NCBI GenBank assembly: GCA_016926315.1 | Contig: JAFGOU010000107.1 | Location: 1-11,201, forward strand | DNA length: 11,201 nt | DNA from: Chitinispirillaceae bacterium | GTDB lineage: Bacteria > Fibrobacterota > Chitinivibrionia > Chitinivibrionales > Chitinispirillaceae | Direction: 5' to 3' | Shown here: positions 1 to 6,636 of the stretch, piece after piece | How the letters are laid out: each line of letters opens with the position of its first letter | Position numbering within the stretch: position 1 is the stretch's first letter | Position numbers and translations under genes: made by a program | The notes under the pieces: model-generated | The model's database searches: none | What the model was told of the DNA's origin: nothing | The model's input: the letters and a program-made list of their open reading frames with translations, nothing else

Positions 1-116
1 CTAAATAAGAAGTTTAACCGGATTGCGGATATCTATTTGATGGCAATGTAAATAAAATACGGAAAGTTGTTCAGGAAACCCTAATTACATTAAACCATAT
101 TAAATGAAATAAGTGC

Positions 117-145
117 TTGAAAATGAGGTAACAATATATTATTAT
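117..145 (+). promoter_or_regulatory. Putative sigma70 promoter of the Fic gene
   Basis: TTGAAA (117-122) and TATTAT (140-145) are separated by exactly 17 bases, close to TTGACA/TATAAT. They lie in an AT-rich leader, and the predicted start of transcription near 152 gives a leader of about 57 bases before the Fic start codon. This is a motif match only. Confidence 0.45.
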
Positions 146-202
146 TACATTATAGGCGCTTAATTGTAATAACAAGCGCGGCTGTTTCACTCTTTGTAAT
201 AA
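142..202. promoter_or_regulatory. Inverted repeat plus third half-site upstream of Fic (possible operator)
   Basis: TTATTACA (142-149) and its exact reverse complement TGTAATAA (165-172) flank a 15-base centre. TGTAATAA occurs again at 195-202, 30 bases further on and just before the ribosome binding region of the Fic gene. The first arm overlaps the putative -10 box and the centre covers the likely transcription start, as an operator would. The Fic protein has its own C-terminal winged helix, so autoregulation is possible. This AT-rich stretch could also produce such repeats by chance. Confidence 0.35.
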
Positions 203-208
203 GGAAAT

Positions 209-1390
209 ATGAAAAGAACAACCGGAGAATATGTAACCAGTTCAACAGCCGGGGAGACGGTCCGGGCTTTTGTCCCGCACCCGCTGCCGCCGTCACCCGC
301 GCTGGAGATTACGCCCGCACTGCAGGAGCGTCTTGACAAAGCGCTTATTGCCCTTGGCAGGCTTGACAGCGCCACCTCGCTCCTGCCCGATACCGCGCTG
401 TTTCTTTACATGTATGTCCGCAAGGAAGCGGTGTTGTCGTCGCAGATAGAAGGCACCCAATCGTCGCTTTCCGATCTTCTCCTGTTTGAAATCGAAGAAA
501 TGCCCGGCGTGCCTCTCGATGAAGTGCGGGAAGTGTCAAGGTATGTCGCCGCGCTCTATTACGGGCTTAAGCGTCTTAAGGAGGGGTTCCCGCTCTGCAG
601 CCGCCTCCTGCGCGAAATCCACGGTGTGCTGCTTGCTGCCGGACGAGGCGCGGAAAAAGGCCGGGGTGAATTCCGCCGCTCCCAGAACTGGATCGGCGGT
701 TCACGACCCGGTAATGCCCGCTATGTGCCGCCTCCGGCCGATAAAGTGACGGCGTGCATGGCTGATCTCGAGAACTATCTTCACAACACGGACCTTCACA
801 CGCCCCTTCTGGTCAAAGCGGCGCTCGCGCATGTCCAGTTTGAAACCATCCATCCGTTCCTCGACGGCAACGGCCGTCTGGGCAGGCTCCTCATCACCCT
901 GGTCCTCGGTGATGAAAAAATCCTGCGCGAGCCCCTGCTGTACCTGAGCCTCTATTTCAAGTCGCATCGCGATGAATATTATGCGCTCCTGCAGCGCGTG
1001 CGCACCGAAGGCGACTGGGAGGCCTGGGTGGCGTTTTTTGCCGAAGCGGTCGAAACGACGGCGCGGCAGGCCGCCGAAACCGCCGCCGCGCTCCTTAAAC
1101 GTGCCCGGGAAGACCGCGACCGCATCGGGCAGCTCAAACGTATCGGCGGTACGGTCCTGCGGGTGCACCAGGCATTGCAGGAGAAGCCGCTGTTGACAAT
1201 TTCAATCGCCTGCCGGATGACAAAACTCCATCCGGCAACCGTTGCCGGCGCATTGAAGAAACTGCAGGAACTCGGCATGGTCCGTGAAGTGACCGGCAAA
1301 CGGCGGAACCGGACCTGGTCCTACGACCGGTACATTACCCTCCTCAGCGAGGGGACCGAACCGATCAAAAGCAGGCCGGATAATTTATAA
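209..1390 (+). CDS. Fic family protein (putative AMP-transferase, self-inhibited) with C-terminal winged helix
   Basis: This is a complete 393-residue protein with the Fic/DOC_N architecture. Fic enzymes usually transfer AMP from ATP to a hydroxyl side chain of a target protein. The catalytic loop is intact at residues 215-226 (H215, D219, N221, R223, R226; HPFLDGNGRLGR). Upstream, S77 to G82 (SSQIEG) fits the inhibitory helix motif (S/T)xxxE(G/N), with E81 as the residue expected to block ATP positioning, so no separate antitoxin is needed. Residues about 310-375 form a winged-helix-like segment, common in this subfamily and suggestive of DNA binding or autoregulation. The ATG follows AAGGA by a few bases. 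Target and role (stress, defence, signalling) cannot be read from the sequence. Its last codons overlap the open frame of the degraded gene that follows, so it lies directly against a rearrangement junction. Confidence 0.93.
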   Translation: MKRTTGEYVTSSTAGETVRAFVPHPLPPSPALEITPALQERLDKALIALGRLDSATSLLPDTALFLYMYVRKEAVLSSQIEGTQSSLSDLLLFEIEEMPGVPLDEVREVSRYVAALYYGLKRLKEGFPLCSRLLREIHGVLLAAGRGAEKGRGEFRRSQNWIGGSRPGNARYVPPPADKVTACMADLENYLHNTDLHTPLLVKAALAHVQFETIHPFLDGNGRLGRLLITLVLGDEKILREPLLYLSLYFKSHRDEYYALLQRVRTEGDWEAWVAFFAEAVETTARQAAETAAALLKRAREDRDRIGQLKRIGGTVLRVHQALQEKPLLTISIACRMTKLHPATVAGALKKLQELGMVREVTGKRRNRTWSYDRYITLLSEGTEPIKSRPDNL

Positions 1391-2097
1391 TTTTAGAAAG
1401 GCATACTCATGTCTATATTTCGCACGCGCACCAGGACCATTACGGCCTGCTTTCCCATGTAAAGCCCGAAGTGCCGGTGTACGCGGGCGCGCCCACTGCC
1501 AAGCTCATGGAACTGACCTCCCAGTTCGGCCCGGCCTCCAGCCATCTGTCTGCCTCGCGGTTTTTGCCCTACCGCGACCGGGACGAGTTTCGGATAAAAG
1601 ATTTTCTGATCACTCCCTTCTGCATGGACCACTCCGCGTTCGACGCGCACGCACTGCTTATCAAGGCAGGGGATAAAACGCTCTTCTATATGGGCAAAAA
1701 GGACATCAGAGACCGGTTCAGGCCGTTTTGGATGCCAAGGGAAAAAATCGCGGCCGATCCTTCAAAAGTCATTCTCATGGTCAGGCCCACCATGAGAGAC
1801 GATCTGATACGCCTCAACTGCCTTGCTGGCGGCACGCTCGTGTATTCGCTCTGGGGCGGCTATAAAACTATCGACCCGCGCGTCGCTGATTTCATCGCCA
1901 TGCTCGCCAAAAAGGGAGTGCAATGCGAAGACGCGCACACGAGCGGCCACGCGCCAGTCCCGATATTGCAGAAACTGGTCAAGAAATTGAATCCCGGTGT
2001 GATCATCCCGGTCCATACCGAACTGCCGGGAAATTATCCGCAGTATTTCAAGAATGTCCATCTTGGTCTCAAGGACGGGCAGGAGCTGGATCTTTAA
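1384..2097 (+). pseudogene. 5'-truncated, internally deleted MBL-fold (beta-CASP/RNase J-like) metallohydrolase relic
   Basis: An open frame starts right after an in-frame TAA at 1381-1383 and runs to TAA at 2095-2097. It encodes the metal-binding signature HAHQDH at 1423-1440, but the first usable start in frame is GTG at 1471, downstream of that motif. Everything that should precede the HxHxDH motif is missing. The C-terminal half keeps family landmarks: HTSGHA near 1948-1965 and IPVHTELPG near 2005-2031. Intact relatives are, from memory, about 420-450 residues; this frame has about 237. The text jumps from FYMG, where relatives have a YSGD-type metal-ligand motif, straight into a segment (KKDIRDRFRPF) that in relatives comes after the beta-CASP insert, implying an in-frame deletion near 1693-1699. 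It is probably non-functional. It could alternatively be expressed as a fragment from the GTG at 1471. Confidence 0.75.
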
Positions 2098-2125
2098 ATC
2101 TTCAGCGACAGTAATTGTCGTTCCA

Positions 2126-2472
2126 ATGACGTATCTTTTCCCCATGCGCAGCGGAGCACCGGCATACTGGCTTTCCCCGTCAGGCACCGCCTGACGCCGT
2201 CCTATCTCAAATCGCAGTATTCGCGGTTCAGGGAACAGCCTCCTACGGAGGGCTATGCTCGGAACGTGATACTCGCGCGGGTCATAAGGTCGGGCTGGGT
2301 CAGGATCCGGTACCAGGAGCGGGCTGATTCGTGGACCATCCAGGTGTCGAAACTGGACAGAAGGACAATATCGGTTATCAGAAAGTGGCTGAGGATGGTT
2401 TCGTCAAAAACGCGCCGCCCCGCGTACCGGATCATAAACCTCAAAGAGAAAGTGCTGGTCAGGAATGATTAA
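2126..2472 (+). pseudogene. Frameshifted relic of a small conserved protein
   Basis: ATG at 2126 opens MTYLFPMRSGAPAYWLSPSG and stops at TGA 2192-2194. The +1-shifted frame, open from 2098, then continues with RHRLTPSYLKSQY and a GWVRIRYQER-type segment to TAA at 2470-2472. Read together they resemble a family of about 120-130 residues beginning with a YLFP...AYWLSP signature and containing a GWIRIR-like core; I recall the shape but not a name. A deletion with frame change near 2183-2195 would explain the break. No good ribosome binding site precedes 2126. The relic starts 28 bases after the MBL relic ends and is similarly damaged, so the two probably decayed together. A 68-residue product from GTG 2266 is possible but unlikely to be functional. 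Confidence 0.55.
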
Positions 2473-2494
2473 GACGGAATGCGGGTAAAAATGA

Positions 2495-2713
2495 TCATTC
2501 CCCTCTCAGCTCCTTAAGCCTCTTAAGTATTTCCGTCATATGGCCGGCTTCAACGATCCCGGCCAGATGGCCCTCGCAGAACCGGTCTTTTCTCACATGG
2601 AGGGTGCACAGCTTCCTGACAAGTATCTGCGCGATTCTGCTGCAGTGTAATTTTGTAACATACAGGGAAATCAGTTTATTGACAATTAATACCAGCCTAT
2701 GATACATCAGCAT
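2495..2713 (-). CDS. Small hypothetical protein with paired CxxH motifs
   Basis: This 72-residue frame begins 46 bases after the AAA+ gene stops, on the same strand, so it may be the last gene of the cassette. The family is not recognised. The N-terminal third is hydrophobic/basic. The middle contains C36-x2-H39 and C46-x2-H49, an arrangement that could bind zinc, and the C-terminus is a short charged helix (EILKRLKELRGE). The upstream sequence has only a weak ribosome binding site (GGG close to the ATG), and a second ATG lies at codon 3. It could be a real accessory protein, a broken end of a larger gene, or a chance frame. It converges with the plus-strand relic ending at 2472. Confidence 0.4.
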   Translation of the reverse strand: MLMYHRLVLIVNKLISLYVTKLHCSRIAQILVRKLCTLHVRKDRFCEGHLAGIVEAGHMTEILKRLKELRGE

Positions 2714-2759
2714 AAACCCGTCTTAAAGCATAAGGTTTTTGTGACTGCCCCAGCCGCCC

Positions 2760-4094
2760 TCAGAAAGCATCCACCGTCTCTCTCATATTCGTAAAACCCA
2801 TGCCGCTTTTCATCGGGTCCTCATAAGGCCGATAGAAACCGCGGTAGGTCCTGTTGATGATAGCAAGCAGTTCCGTTTTGCCAATGCCATCCCTGCCGTT
2901 GGTCTTTTTCCGCAGCACGACCTGCTTTACCAGGTTCGCAAGAAATGCGCCGACCACCTTTTTCGCCTTAAGAAGCGCCAAAACGTCCTTGTCACCGAAC
3001 AACAGCAGTATCTCCTGATCGTCGGTGCGGCGCTGCACCAGGTCAAGGTAATTGCGCGGTTCAAGCGCGCCCATGTCGATGACCTGGTCGAACCGGCCGG
3101 GACGGCTGGCGGCAAGATCCACCATGCTCTTGTCGTTCGTCGTCGCCAGCACAAAGACATGGCTCTCCACAAAACCGTCGAGCTTCTGCAGGAATGTGCC
3201 GAGGACGTTCCTCTGGACCAGTTCCGTCCTGTCGCCCACGATGAGGTCTATATCATCGACGCACAGGATGGCGGGGCTGAAGATATTCGCGAAGGAGAAA
3301 AGCATGTTCAGCCGGGCGTCCCCGCCGCTGGCGAGCAGTATGGTGGCCTTCCCCTCGCAGGATTTCGCAATGGAGCGGACTACCTGTGTTTTAGCCGTTC
3401 CCGGAGGACCTGACAAAAGATAGCGCATGGACGTCTTCAGCTCATCGTACCTTGTCACGCATTCGATAAACTGTCGCAGTTCGCCGGACACCGCGTCTGG
3501 CAGGAAAATGTCTTCAAGTACGGCGTTCTCCAGGTCCTTGACGATCTCCACCTGCAGGTTCATGGGGTCTTCGTCGTCGTGCCGTGCCGGCGCCTCGACC
3601 ACCCGCAGGATCTTTCCCCGGTACATGGAGTTGATGATGCATTCGCTCACCAGAAGGTCGCGGAGCGCGTCGGGGCGCTTCGCCTCCGGCGATGTCCCGG
3701 AAACAACGATATCATGGATGATCCCGTCCATGCCGTGATTTGTGCTGATCAGGTTGACGTAATAATCTGCGCCTGCATAGTTGACCTGTGCGTAGATGAA
3801 ACTATCTTCGATTTGGACAAGGCCGTTTTCAGCCTGGAATGCCGTTCCGGGCTTTGAAATTAACGGATGTTCTATTGACGTTATGGCATGGAACGATGCG
3901 ATCTTGATCTCCGGATGCGAAAGAATGCCGGCATGGAGCGCGTGAAGATAGGTCTTTAAGAAGTCCATGACCCACCGGTTCACATGCTTGCTTGAAGAAA
4001 AAGTGTCGGTACCCGGAGAGTTGTTCTGTGTTTCTTTCACGATAATTGGCCCGAGACTTGAATACCGCCTGCGTCTTAAAAGTTCCGTTCTCAT
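2760..4094 (-). CDS. AAA+ ATPase, FtsH-like classical clade, with novel N-terminal region
   Basis: A complete 444-residue protein whose ATPase core spans about residues 195-345. Walker A is GPPGTAKT (229-236), Walker B is ILCVDDID (276-283), sensor 1 is TTN (318-320), and the second region of homology carries SRPGRFDQ with arginine-finger candidates R331 and R334. This is the signature of classical AAA ATPases that work as hexameric remodelling motors. Walker B has D281 where the catalytic glutamate is usual, a conservative change that may slow hydrolysis. Residues 1-190 match no domain I recognise. After the core comes a lid-like helical region and a tail rich in G, M and F. No peptidase HEXXH and no membrane segment is present, so it is not FtsH itself. 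The ATG follows AAGGAGC at ideal spacing. It lies 93 bases after the orphan gene and is likely co-transcribed; the neighbours suggest it drives or recycles a complex containing them. Confidence 0.9.
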   Translation of the reverse strand: MRTELLRRRRYSSLGPIIVKETQNNSPGTDTFSSSKHVNRWVMDFLKTYLHALHAGILSHPEIKIASFHAITSIEHPLISKPGTAFQAENGLVQIEDSFIYAQVNYAGADYYVNLISTNHGMDGIIHDIVVSGTSPEAKRPDALRDLLVSECIINSMYRGKILRVVEAPARHDDEDPMNLQVEIVKDLENAVLEDIFLPDAVSGELRQFIECVTRYDELKTSMRYLLSGPPGTAKTQVVRSIAKSCEGKATILLASGGDARLNMLFSFANIFSPAILCVDDIDLIVGDRTELVQRNVLGTFLQKLDGFVESHVFVLATTNDKSMVDLAASRPGRFDQVIDMGALEPRNYLDLVQRRTDDQEILLLFGDKDVLALLKAKKVVGAFLANLVKQVVLRKKTNGRDGIGKTELLAIINRTYRGFYRPYEDPMKSGMGFTNMRETVDAF

Positions 4095-4187
4095 ATATGC
4101 TCCTTAGGGTTCAATTATTCGTAAAATTGCTCCACCGTCAATTTTCCATGAGGCGGACATGCTCCCGGAATTTGAAGCCTGTCCTGT

Positions 4188-4862
4188 TCATTTTTTCTTC
4201 TCCAGCTGGGCGACCTCGCGGATATATTGCGCGTCGCCTTCGTGAAGCACCACGTATTCCTTGGGGTCCTCTTCGTCCTGAATGGTCAGGTTGCATTGCA
4301 CGAGCATTGTCTCCTCTTCCTTCGTCAGGGCGCGGTCCCGGATCAGCCCCAGGTTATCACGGGTCCAGTAAAGGCCCATTCCCTGCCATTTAAAAGCGAG
4401 CGCGATCGTGTGTTTTTTACTGTTAATGAAGACAGCCCGGGTGGTAAGACCGTCCGCGATCCTGCGGCGCCTTATTTCCCGGTGTACGGAGTTACACGCA
4501 TTAGAATCACAGACTATTCCGGATTCGTTCCCTGGCGGATAGTAGCGGTGAGAGCTGCTGTGCCCGCCTCCCCAGAACCCCCGATAGGCCCCGAACCCGG
4601 ACCTTTTCTTCAGCCAACCGCGGATCATGCCGTCAAATTCCCGAAAGGCTTTCGAGGTGAATGTCCAACGGCCCGCAAACTGAAGGCCCCTCCAATCCTT
4701 GGCCGGCAGGATCTCATATAAATTCTCGGATCGGCGGATGATACGCAGATTTGACTGCAAGTTCTTCTCGCCGTTACCTTTTCCTTCCTCGATATCCGCA
4801 GTATCGTACAGCCTTCCGCAGCATCGGCCTGATTTAAACACATCGCGAACAATGATATTCAT
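4188..4862 (-). CDS. Orphan cassette protein, Cys/His/Gly-rich centre
   Basis: This 224-residue protein has a convincing start (AAAGGAGC about 9 bases before the ATG), 34 bases after the DUF2130-like gene, on the same strand. I recognise no family. Visible features: an N-terminal stretch with C14-C15; a mixed segment with W57, W66 and W83; a low-complexity glycine/aromatic/histidine patch (about 89-108, with GFWGGGHSSSH); C118 and C123 followed by a basic run (REIRRRRI, 128-135); a hydrophobic beta-like segment (AVFINSKKHTIALAFKW); and a charged C-terminus ending KKK. There is no signal peptide or membrane helix. The cysteines and histidines could coordinate a metal, and the basic run could touch nucleic acid; both are guesses. 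Its TGA overlaps a 17-codon ATGA-coupled frame. The role is unknown, but its position between a nuclease-fold-like protein and an AAA+ motor implies joint action. Confidence 0.8.
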   Translation of the reverse strand: MNIIVRDVFKSGRCCGRLYDTADIEEGKGNGEKNLQSNLRIIRRSENLYEILPAKDWRGLQFAGRWTFTSKAFREFDGMIRGWLKKRSGFGAYRGFWGGGHSSSHRYYPPGNESGIVCDSNACNSVHREIRRRRIADGLTTRAVFINSKKHTIALAFKWQGMGLYWTRDNLGLIRDRALTKEEETMLVQCNLTIQDEEDPKEYVVLHEGDAQYIREVAQLEKKK

Positions 4863-4896
4863 ATTTCATTGCTCCTTTAAATGGTTTTTAAAGAAA

Positions 4897-5571
4897 TCAA
4901 ACAGTGAACCGGCTGAGTATCTCATGTTTCTGCGCGGAATCCTCCTGCATTCTCGCGGACAGAAGCACCCCCTCCCGCACCACCGCGGCGAAGCTCAGTA
5001 CCGTTTTCTGGCAGATGATGAAAATCCCGCAGCCGCACGCGTTGTTCCTGGCGTTTCTCACGACCTGGATGCCGGCCCGGGCTCTGCACCGCCCCTTGAG
5101 TGCCTCTACCTGCCTTGTGTCCAGTTCCTCAAGCCACCCGGCATCCGGCCTGCACACGTAGACGATACTGCCGGCGTCATTGCCGTTATACCTTATAGTC
5201 TGGATGATGCCGTTTCCCTTGGGGATGAGTTTAAACCTGTCCTTCGGGAATTTTTTCCTGAGACCGGACAGTAGCGCCTGCGGTCTGGCCAGAAGCGCCG
5301 GCGGCAGCCTGTGCTCCCGTTCCTTGAACCACATCCGCATATCGGTCATTTTTTTATGGTGCCGTTCCGCCATCCGCCAACCTTCGGCGTTTCCCTTTTC
5401 ATACGCTTTTTCGGCCGCCTTTCCGGCCCTCTCTTCAGTCAGCCGGATACGTCTGTTCAGCGCGTCGATGCTTTGAGCGAGTATCTTTTTTCTTTCCGCA
5501 ATCCTTCCGGCCACGACGCGCCGCTGTGTTGCGACCACAGGGTTCCTGCACAAAGGACAGTGAGCCGTCAT
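4897..5571 (-). CDS. DUF2130-like protein: zinc-finger knuckle, coiled coil, degenerate PD-(D/E)XK-like domain
   Basis: This 224-residue protein starts at an ATG preceded by GGAGG at ideal spacing. Residues 5-8 are CPLC, one half of a zinc ribbon. Residues about 15-90 are highly charged and Ala/Glu/Arg-rich, predicted coiled coil. From about 100 the text (KFPKDRFKLIPKGNGIIQT, then GSIVYVCR, then a C-terminal GIFIICQKTVLSFAAVVREG) follows the DUF2130 domain layout. DUF2130 proteins, as I recall, also have a Cys-pair N-terminus, a long coiled coil and a nuclease-like C-terminal domain with a W/Y-E-S-K motif. Here that motif reads Y138-V-C-R141, so glutamate and lysine are both lost and nuclease activity is doubtful. 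Typical DUF2130 proteins are about 400 residues; this one has a much shorter coiled coil. Cysteines at 178, 180 and 186 are unusual. Assignment is by remembered pattern, so moderately sure. Confidence 0.72.
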   Translation of the reverse strand: MTAHCPLCRNPVVATQRRVVAGRIAERKKILAQSIDALNRRIRLTEERAGKAAEKAYEKGNAEGWRMAERHHKKMTDMRMWFKEREHRLPPALLARPQALLSGLRKKFPKDRFKLIPKGNGIIQTIRYNGNDAGSIVYVCRPDAGWLEELDTRQVEALKGRCRARAGIQVVRNARNNACGCGIFIICQKTVLSFAAVVREGVLLSARMQEDSAQKHEILSRFTV

Positions 5572-5590
5572 TATATACCTCCGATAAAGA

Positions 5591-5651
5591 GGACGATTTT
5601 TGTCCGCTTACGACAGTAATAATACTGCACGGTACTCTCAAATCATGAGAG
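5591..5651. promoter_or_regulatory. Three short palindromes between wyl and the DUF2130-like gene
   Basis: Within 61 bases there are three perfect inverted repeats: GGAC (5591-5594) with GTCC (5602-5605), CAGTA (5614-5618) with TACTG (5623-5627), and CTCTCA (5635-5640) with TGAGAG (5646-5651). The gap sits between the end of the WYL regulator and the well-formed ribosome binding site of the next gene. It could hold an operator for the WYL protein and an internal promoter. On the minus strand TTGAGA, 17 bases and TACTGT form a weak candidate. The repeats could also be mRNA hairpins. Confidence 0.35.
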
Positions 5652-5656
5652 CCGGA

Positions 5657-6628
5657 CTATTTTTTATAATATTTTATTGTACGGGAAAGAACGGCGAGGG
5701 CCTTGTTCCTGAGAGAAGCCGGGCTTACGATGCGCGCTTCGTCGCCCCATTTGAGGACATCCATGAGAAGTTCGCGGTCGTGACCGTAGGGGACGGTCAG
5801 ACGATAGGTTTTTTCATCGATCCATCTGCCCTGCTGCTTCGGGTGCCACTCCTGGCGTGAAACATCGCGGGCCGCCAGGCCGAAAAAATTAATAGTAGCT
5901 TTTTTATCCGCCTTGCCGGTGAAAATGCCGTACGCGTCGGCGAAAAAGGCTTTCATCCGATCCTCGGGAACACTCTGCCATTTTCCCGGCGTCGGCGCTG
6001 CCTTCTCTATCCGGTTAAGCGCGAAGGTGCGCAGGGATTTCCTCAAGTGACAGTAGGCGTCCAGATACCAGTTGTCCCGGTAACGGACGAGCGTCTGCGG
6101 CGAAACTGTTCTTTCGGTGATACTGTTCGCTGCGAGAGTCCTGTGGCCGATAATTATTCTCCGGCGCCGGACCACGGCAGAGGCTATGGTCCTGAAAATT
6201 TCCGGGTCGCAGGAACGGGAGGCCATGGAAAGGATCTTTATGCGCTCACGCAGGACGGCCATGCTCGTTCTCTGGGCTTTTAGCGCCGGCCCGAACCGCT
6301 TTTTAAGGGGTTCGAACATCTCCCTGAAAAAACTTGGCTGCAGGCTCTCTACAGCGCTGTCGAAACAGAGGAGCGCTTCGATCTCGTCGTGGCTGAACCA
6401 GAGGCCCGGCAACTCGAAGGAAGCGCCTTCGGATGTGTCGTAATGATATCCGCCGTACCTGCGGTCGAAAACAATCGGCGCGCCGCAACGGTCCTGAAGG
6501 AAACAGCGCAGCCTGTGGAACGTGGCCTCGGAGCACTCGATCTCGTTCAAAATGGTGTCCAGGGGGATCGTATACTTTCGGCTGCTCAGAAGCCGGTGGA
6601 GCGTGAGGACTTTTTCCCATTTATCCAT
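5657..6628 (-). CDS. WYL-domain transcriptional regulator
   Basis: The chosen ATG at 6628 gives 323 residues; an in-frame TTG at 6640 would add four. Counting from the TTG, residues about 8-60 form the N-terminal helix-turn-helix (DeoR/HTH_11 type, with a recognition-helix-like CSEATFHRLRCFL). The WYL core follows at about 150-213 with its namesake residues in DNWYLDAYC (W191-Y192-L193) and the downstream FALNRIE. A WCX-like C-terminal domain lies at about 245-320. WYL proteins bind nucleotide or nucleic-acid ligands through this domain and commonly repress phage-defence loci such as CBASS and BREX. It is first in the minus-strand cassette, 85 bases upstream of the DUF2130-like gene, so it most likely controls that cassette. 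ATG is preferred because the candidate promoter puts the transcription start near or downstream of the TTG, although TTG also makes a TTGA overlap with an upstream open frame. Confidence 0.92.
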   Translation of the reverse strand: MDKWEKVLTLHRLLSSRKYTIPLDTILNEIECSEATFHRLRCFLQDRCGAPIVFDRRYGGYHYDTSEGASFELPGLWFSHDEIEALLCFDSAVESLQPSFFREMFEPLKKRFGPALKAQRTSMAVLRERIKILSMASRSCDPEIFRTIASAVVRRRRIIIGHRTLAANSITERTVSPQTLVRYRDNWYLDAYCHLRKSLRTFALNRIEKAAPTPGKWQSVPEDRMKAFFADAYGIFTGKADKKATINFFGLAARDVSRQEWHPKQQGRWIDEKTYRLTVPYGHDRELLMDVLKWGDEARIVSPASLRNKALAVLSRTIKYYKK

Positions 6629-6636
6629 AGACCTTT

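Noticed and set aside
209..1390. Fic gene plus neighbour as a two-gene toxin-antitoxin pair
   Set aside because: The inhibitory motif is inside the Fic protein itself, and the neighbouring frame is an unrelated degraded metallohydrolase.
2760..4094. Calling the AAA+ protein FtsH
   Set aside because: It lacks transmembrane segments and the HEXXH zinc peptidase; only the ATPase core is similar.
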